6,252 nt of DNA from DATCSE01 sp036568605. GTDB lineage: Bacteria > Pseudomonadota > Gammaproteobacteria > Burkholderiales > Burkholderiaceae_C. Both the position numbers and the translations under genes were made by a program. The notes under the pieces were generated by a model. It had not been told where the DNA came from, did not search any database, and saw only the letters and a program-made list of their open reading frames with translations. Positions 4,564 to 6,252 of the stretch are shown here, one piece after another (position 1 is the first letter of the stretch; the number at the start of each line of letters is the position of its first letter). The stretch spans positions 1-6,252 of the forward strand of contig DATCSE010000382.1 in assembly GCA_036568605.1 (NCBI GenBank). The letters are read 5' to 3'.

Positions 4564-6252
4564 ATGGCCGGCACGTCCGACAAGGTGTTCCTGCGCGCGT
4601 TCAAATGGTTCCTGGCCAGCGTCGACGCGCTCGCGGCCGACATCCCGGCCACCGGCCCCGTCGCGCTCGCCGCGCCGCTGACGGATCTGCTGCGCAAGAA
4701 CCTGGGCCTGGCGCTCGACAAGACCGCCGCGACCATCGATCCGAACAACTTCGCGGCGAGCAACGCGCAAGCGCAATCGCTCGCGGTCGCCGCGATGGTC
4801 ACCGGCGAGACGCTGGCCGCGCTGCGCACGGTCGCCGACATCCTGAAGGACCTCGCGAACGGCAACCTCGGCCTGGGCGATCTGTCGAAGGTGATCCAGC
4901 AGATCAGCCGGATCACCAGCGCGACGCCGGGCAAGCCGCCGAGCGCGTACTCGATCGCGAAGCTGTTGCTGATCTTGTCCGGCGACGCCGACGCACCCGA
5001 CGCCGCACCGCCGGCCAAACGCCTGGTCAACCTGCTGACCGGCCGCAGCGCCGACGACACCAGCCTGAGCGCCGCGCAGATCACCGAGGCGCAGATGATC
5101 ATCGGCCTCGCGATCATGGCGGTCGGCACGATCCTCGACCGCTCGTTCAGCGCGCCGAACCTGTCGGACGCCAAAGGCTGGCTCGTGCCGAAAGCGCCCG
5201 ACATCCCGCTGCCGGCGCTGGTCACGAACAAGACCTACTCGCTCGCGCGCAGCGACGACGGCAGCAAGAAGCTGGACCTGCGCCTGGGCCTGGACCTGCC
5301 GCAATCGCTGTATGCCGAGCTGCTGACCACGCTGGCGACGAAGAACAGCGCCGGCGACGACTTCCAGCTCGAGCTGAAGGCCGACGGCCAGATCAAGCTC
5401 AAGCTGGACCTGCCGCCGCTGACCGTGCCGCTGCCGCCGCTGACCGCGCCGACGCTCAGCGGCACGACGCAGATCGGCCTGCTCTTCAAGCGCACGAAGC
5501 CGATGGTGCTCGGCGACGAGAGCAAGACGCACTTCAAGATCGGCGCGATGTCCGGCGGCATCGTGCTGCACAACACGCAGCCCAAGGTCGAGTTCGACCT
5601 GGCCGAAAGCAAGCTGGTGCTGAAGGTCGGCGACGACCCGTTCCTCGGCGCGGTGATCGGCGATGCGGTCGAGGTCGCGCTGACCTTCGGGCTGATCGCC
5701 GACACCGCGGGCGGCCTGCGGCTCAAGGACGGGACCGGGCTGAAGGCGACGATCCCGCTCGAGAAGATTCCCAACAGCCCAGTCCAGATCCCGTTCCTGA
5801 CCTTCGAGCTGACCAAGGCGAACAACCTGGACAAGATCCAGGTCGAGCTGTCGGGCTCGTTCCAGGTCGCGATCGGGCCGTTCTCCGGCTCGATCGACCG
5901 GCTCGGCACGCTGCTCAAGCTGGACGACCTGCTGGCCGGCGCGACACTGCCGAAGTTCGACCTGAAGCCGCCGTCGGGCGCCGGGCTCGCGATCGACGCG
6001 GGCATCGTCAAGGGCGGCGGCTTCCTGCTGTTCGACCCGGACCGCGGCGAGTACGGCGGCATCCTCGACATCCGCATCGCGCAGATCGGCGTCAAGGCGA
6101 TCGGCCTGCTGTCGACCAAGAACCCGGGCGGCTGGTCGCTGCTGCTGATCATCACCGCGCAGCTGCCGCCCATCCAGCTCGGCTTCGGCTTCACGCTGAC
6201 CGGCATCGGCGGGCTGCTGGGCGTGCAGCACACCGTCAGCATAGCCACGCTG
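4564..6252 (+). CDS. Large DUF6603-like protein, partial (C-terminus outside window)
   Basis: The frame is open for all 563 codons to the right edge, so the protein is longer than this. From memory of the family, residues 470-556 resemble the DUF6603 signature: SGAGLAIDAGIVKGGGFLLF, DPDRGEYGGILDI, KAIGLLSTKN, then PPIQLGFGFTLTGIGGLLG. The function of that family is not known to me. The first 190 or so residues are mainly helical in character, with no signal peptide and no clear membrane helix. From about 205 the sequence turns into alternating, probably beta-stranded stretches with repeated PPLT units (LPPLTVPLPPLTAP, 283-296) and many glycines. A strong GAGGAGG supports the start. The gene is divergent from vapBC across 189 bp. 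Codon choice matches its neighbours, apart from a rare ATA at 6241-6243. The coding frame is secure; the family call is less so, and downstream genes would be informative. Confidence 0.75.
   Translation, partial: MAGTSDKVFLRAFKWFLASVDALAADIPATGPVALAAPLTDLLRKNLGLALDKTAATIDPNNFAASNAQAQSLAVAAMVTGETLAALRTVADILKDLANGNLGLGDLSKVIQQISRITSATPGKPPSAYSIAKLLLILSGDADAPDAAPPAKRLVNLLTGRSADDTSLSAAQITEAQMIIGLAIMAVGTILDRSFSAPNLSDAKGWLVPKAPDIPLPALVTNKTYSLARSDDGSKKLDLRLGLDLPQSLYAELLTTLATKNSAGDDFQLELKADGQIKLKLDLPPLTVPLPPLTAPTLSGTTQIGLLFKRTKPMVLGDESKTHFKIGAMSGGIVLHNTQPKVEFDLAESKLVLKVGDDPFLGAVIGDAVEVALTFGLIADTAGGLRLKDGTGLKATIPLEKIPNSPVQIPFLTFELTKANNLDKIQVELSGSFQVAIGPFSGSIDRLGTLLKLDDLLAGATLPKFDLKPPSGAGLAIDAGIVKGGGFLLFDPDRGEYGGILDIRIAQIGVKAIGLLSTKNPGGWSLLLIITAQLPPIQLGFGFTLTGIGGLLGVQHTVSIATL

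Noticed and set aside
4123..6231. A 702-codon minus-strand open frame covering the 4564 gene and ending in the antitoxin
   Set aside because: Only the last 83 codons form a real protein (VapB). The rest is Q/R/A/D-rich sequence antisense to a gene with a strong ribosome site and a recognisable family motif; in GC-rich DNA such antisense frames stay open by codon bias.

Overview
The window is GC-rich DNA (roughly two thirds G+C, with strong G/C preference at third codon positions). It looks like a chromosomal segment of a beta- or gammaproteobacterium such as a Burkholderiales or Xanthomonadales relative. That placement rests on base composition, on the style of the LuxR-type and VapBC proteins, and on an intergenic palindrome carrying the motif gcttcgacaagctcag, which I know from many such genomes. 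It is an inference, not proof.

Layout, left to right. (1) Positions 1-639, minus strand: the N-terminal 213 residues of a phytanoyl-CoA dioxygenase (PhyH) family Fe(II)/2-oxoglutarate enzyme, cut by the left window edge. (2) 640-806: a divergent control region with two inverted repeats. (3) 807-1622, plus strand: a LuxR-type regulator with an uncharacterised N-terminal domain, probably controlling the dioxygenase gene and/or itself. (4) 1623-1763: intergenic, occupied mainly by a long near-perfect inverted repeat of REP-like type. (5) 1764-3569, plus strand: a 601-residue membrane protein with about eight membrane segments and a C-terminal zinc ribbon, function unknown. (6) 3588-4374, minus strand: a vapBC-type toxin-antitoxin operon, convergent with the membrane protein gene. 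(7) 4375-4563: a divergent intergenic region with a perfect 16-bp palindrome next to the antitoxin start, a possible operator. (8) 4564-6252, plus strand: the first 563 residues of a large protein resembling the DUF6603 family, cut by the right window edge.

How the genes relate. Two pairs look functionally linked: regulator with dioxygenase (divergent, shared control region) and antitoxin with toxin (operon, shared operator). The zinc-ribbon membrane protein and the DUF6603-like protein are separate units with no assigned function, and are the least explained parts of the window. Many long open frames on the opposite strands are by-products of high GC and were not annotated. No tRNA, rRNA, CRISPR array, insertion sequence or clear Rho-independent terminator was seen.
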